Assembly (NCBI GenBank): GCA_027021615.1
Contig: JALUTY010000073.1
Coordinates: 1-32,993 of the forward strand
DNA length: 32,993 nt
Origin: a bacterium
GTDB lineage: Bacteria > Desulfobacterota > Deferrisomatia > Deferrisomatales > Deferrisomataceae
Direction of reading: 5' to 3'
Shown here piece by piece: positions 30,628-32,993 of this stretch (its first letter is position 1; the number at the start of each line of letters is the position of its first letter). A model generated the notes under the pieces. The model had not been told where the DNA came from. It saw nothing but the letters and a program-made list of their open reading frames with translations, and did no database searches. The translations under genes and the position numbers were made by a program.

Positions 30628-32993
30628 ATGCTGCGGCGGTTCCTCGGCTTCTTGGGACTGTGCTTGCTGGCCGCACGGCCCGGCCCAGCCGCGGCGGCTG
30701 TGGAACTGGAGATCACGGCCGAGGGGGTGGGCCCCACCACCGCGTCCCCCGTGGTGGTGGTGGAGCACGTGGAGCTGCGGTTCCCCAACGGCACGGGCCG
30801 CCAGACCGTGGCCAAGGACGAGCCCGGGTTCTACGCCGAGGCGCTGTTCCGCTACCAGGGGAACGGCACGCTGCGGATCCAGTGGATCGTGGACGGCCGG
30901 ATCCTGGTGGAGACCGTGGAGACCCTCACCTTCGGCACCGACCTGGTGACCCGGTCCGACAAGACCGGGGTGGCCCTGCCCACGTTCGAGCCGGGCCCCC
31001 ACACCGTGACCCTCACCTTTGACAACGGCTCGGGGCAGCCCTCGGCCCTGGCGGTGCCCGAGATCACCTACTTCGTGGCCGAACGGGTCCCGCCGTCGCA
31101 GCGGCCCGGAATCCGGCTGACCGCGCCGGCCGAGGGCCAGCGGTTGGACCCCCGGCTCCTGTCCTTCGCCTGGCGGCCCGTGGACGCGCCCCCGGGATTC
31201 TTCGACCGGTTCCGCGTGGAGGTGAGCCGTGAGGCGCCCGTCTCGCCCAAGGGGGCGTCCGGAAAGGGGCGCGCGGAGGGCGAAACCGGACCGGTGCTCG
31301 CAGCCGAGGTTCGGGAGCACCGGTGGTGGCCCGACCTGGGGCGGGTGGTTGCCCTGGGCGCCGGGAGGTACCGCTGGAAGGTGATCGGGTTTCCGGCGGA
31401 CGGAAGCGCCCCGGTCCGCAGCGGGGAGGGCTCGTTCGATCTCTCCGAACCCCCTCCTCCGGGGGGGACGTTCTTTCGGGCCGTGGAGGTGGCCCCGGCC
31501 CCGGTGGACGAGCGCACAGGCGAGGTGCAGCCTCCGCTGGAGCGGCTGCTCCAGAGCCTGAACCGGCTGGAGCGGGCCGAGGTGGAGGCCGGCCGCCGGG
31601 TGACCTTGCGGGTTCGGGTGGAGAACAGCTCGTTCCAGGAAAGGCAGGCCCTCCAGCTCGAGGTCCACGAGGTCGCCTCGGGGCTCGTGTCCGTAACGGG
31701 GCTTCCCCCGCTTCCGGCTTGCGGCTCGCCGGTGGCCTCAGGGGCTGGGAATCCCTGGGTGGAGCAGTCCGGATACCTCACCCTGGGCGAATCGCCCCAG
31801 GCGTTCCAGGAGGGCGTGGACCGGGCCCAGGCCCGCCTGGAATGCCGGGGGAGCTTTGCCGAGTTGCCCGTGGCTTGGGACGTCCCCCTGACCCGGGAGC
31901 AGGGTGAGCTGGTCTTCCGCCTCAAGGAGGGGGGCGTGATCCTGGACACGGCGCGGCTCGTCTGGCGGGCCGTGCCCGCCCAGGGGGCCGGCGCCTTTGA
32001 TTTTTCCGAGTACGTGCCCGTGGCGCGCAAGCCGGTAGAGGGGCGGTTTCCGAGCGGGTTTCCGCTGTACCTGGACATGGCGGGCTTTCGGATCGAGGTG
32101 GCCGAGTACGATGCGGCCAGCTCCACCCGCTGGGGCCTTTACGGCCGCGGCGTGGTGCGGTGGAGGGGCGACGGGAACCGCACGCCGGTGGAGGTGGCGT
32201 TCGAGGGGGTGAGGGGTGATCCCACGGGCGAACCGCTGGGGTGGAGGGTTACGCGGGGGCTCGCGCAGTTGGCGGGCGATCCGGTCGCGTTGCAGCTCTT
32301 CGGCCACACGGTTCGGATCCAGGCCTTGAGGCTGGAGCCAGACCGGGCCCGGGCCGACGTGGCCGTGGTGATCACGGCCACCACACCCTGGTCCCCCCGG
32401 ATGCCGGTGTGGGTGGGGGCCCGGGACGTGCCGGTCCTGAACGGCGGGGAGTTCGTGGCCGAGGCCGCGGTGCCGCCGGGCACCGTGCTTCCGGGGAACG
32501 TCCCGCCCCCCGGGGTGGAGAGCACCTATCTGCCGGTGGACGTGTTCGCCGGGGGGAGCCGCCTGCTGATGGACTTTTCGCCCCACCTGGGCTACGGCGC
32601 CGCGGCCGACGACCCGGAGTGGACCGGGCTGGCCCTGATCTCGGCCCTGGTGCGCGTGCCGGTGCGAGCACTGGACGACGTTTCCTTCACCGGCTTTGAC
32701 GAGGCCCTCCTGGGGGTTTTCGACACGAGGGAGCCGGCCTGGCTCTACGGGCGGGCCCCGTTCCTTCGGATCTCACCTGCAGGCTCCGTGTCGGCCGAGG
32801 GGGTGGAAGTGGTCCGCGCCTCGGAGGTGCCGGCGGACGTTCTGAAGGGCGATCCCAGGGGCGAGATGGAGCCCTTGTCCCCCTCGGGGTTCCGCATCGG
32901 GTTCTCGGGCGGAACGTTCGACCTTGTGGACGGCGGGGTCGGGGGCCTGGACCTGGCCGGCTGGATCCGGCTGCCCCAGGACCTGGGCGGGGG
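30628..32993 (+). CDS. Very large exported multidomain protein, 3' end beyond the window
   Basis: The frame is open from ATG 30628 to the last base, giving at least 788 residues with no stop. A signal peptide (MLRRFLGFLGLCLLAARPG, about 24 residues) is followed by a domain homologous to the preceding lipoprotein (LRFPNGTGRQTV, GNGTLRIQWIVDGR, LPTFEPGPHTVTL). Next comes a fibronectin-like module (about 155-275: IRLTAPAEGQRLDPRLLSF and YRWKVIGFPADG), then long beta-rich regions without Cys-rich or enzymatic motifs that I recognise. GGGGGAAGG lies just before the ATG. It follows the lipoprotein stop by 22 bases. It is likely periplasmic or surface-exposed, part of the assembly with the barrel protein. 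Function unknown; only the N-terminal portion is visible. Confidence 0.85.
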   Translation, partial: MLRRFLGFLGLCLLAARPGPAAAAVELEITAEGVGPTTASPVVVVEHVELRFPNGTGRQTVAKDEPGFYAEALFRYQGNGTLRIQWIVDGRILVETVETLTFGTDLVTRSDKTGVALPTFEPGPHTVTLTFDNGSGQPSALAVPEITYFVAERVPPSQRPGIRLTAPAEGQRLDPRLLSFAWRPVDAPPGFFDRFRVEVSREAPVSPKGASGKGRAEGETGPVLAAEVREHRWWPDLGRVVALGAGRYRWKVIGFPADGSAPVRSGEGSFDLSEPPPPGGTFFRAVEVAPAPVDERTGEVQPPLERLLQSLNRLERAEVEAGRRVTLRVRVENSSFQERQALQLEVHEVASGLVSVTGLPPLPACGSPVASGAGNPWVEQSGYLTLGESPQAFQEGVDRAQARLECRGSFAELPVAWDVPLTREQGELVFRLKEGGVILDTARLVWRAVPAQGAGAFDFSEYVPVARKPVEGRFPSGFPLYLDMAGFRIEVAEYDAASSTRWGLYGRGVVRWRGDGNRTPVEVAFEGVRGDPTGEPLGWRVTRGLAQLAGDPVALQLFGHTVRIQALRLEPDRARADVAVVITATTPWSPRMPVWVGARDVPVLNGGEFVAEAAVPPGTVLPGNVPPPGVESTYLPVDVFAGGSRLLMDFSPHLGYGAAADDPEWTGLALISALVRVPVRALDDVSFTGFDEALLGVFDTREPAWLYGRAPFLRISPAGSVSAEGVEVVRASEVPADVLKGDPRGEMEPLSPSGFRIGFSGGTFDLVDGGVGGLDLAGWIRLPQDLGG

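Overview
The window is very GC-rich and densely coded. It reads as chromosome of a deltaproteobacterium-type anaerobe (Desulfuromonas/Geobacter/Deferrisoma-like). The clues are a porin plus multiheme cytochrome set, a haem-binding chemoreceptor, a DUF6178 protein, a likely selenocysteine codon and a large family of surface-type proteins. The taxonomic call is an inference from gene content; no rRNA, tRNA, CRISPR, insertion sequence or phage gene was seen.

Layout. (1) 1-5306, plus strand: a BMP-family nucleoside-type ABC importer (binding protein, double ATPase, two permeases), with inverted-repeat and hairpin elements in front of the binding-protein gene and in front of the ATPase gene. (2) 5382-5828: a small SprA-related HExxH protein. 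(3) 5865-8812, minus: an M16 peptidase pair, one member with the zinc motif and one lipoprotein without it. (4) 9055-10770, plus: a DUF6178 protein of unknown function, overlapping tail to tail with cheB. (5) 10745-19302, minus: a seven-gene chemosensory operon, nearly all with 4-nt overlaps, in the order DUF4388 protein, CheA, CheW, CheW, MCP, diheme MCP, CheB. (6) 19671-25496, plus, divergent from the chemosensory operon: an outer-membrane barrel, a 12-haem lipoprotein cytochrome and a large 8-haem cytochrome whose reading frame is crossed by one in-frame TGA followed by a bacterial-SECIS-like hairpin; a strong intrinsic terminator closes the unit. (7) 25674 to the window end, plus: a TPR plus BTAD (SARP-like) regulator with its own sigma70-like promoter, then an exported outer-membrane barrel protein, a small lipoprotein and a very long exported protein that runs off the window.

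How the parts fit. Genes 19671-25496 look like a porin-cytochrome conduit moving electrons across the outer membrane, with the large cytochrome as the probable outward-facing redox enzyme and, if the TGA is read as selenocysteine, a selenoprotein. The chemosensory operon shares its 368-bp divergent control region and includes a receptor with two CXXCH haem motifs in its periplasmic part, so redox sensing and extracellular electron transfer may be regulated together. The last block looks like an undescribed surface or secretion system: the small lipoprotein and the N-terminus of the giant protein carry the same roughly 100-residue domain, and the regulator directly upstream is the obvious candidate controller.
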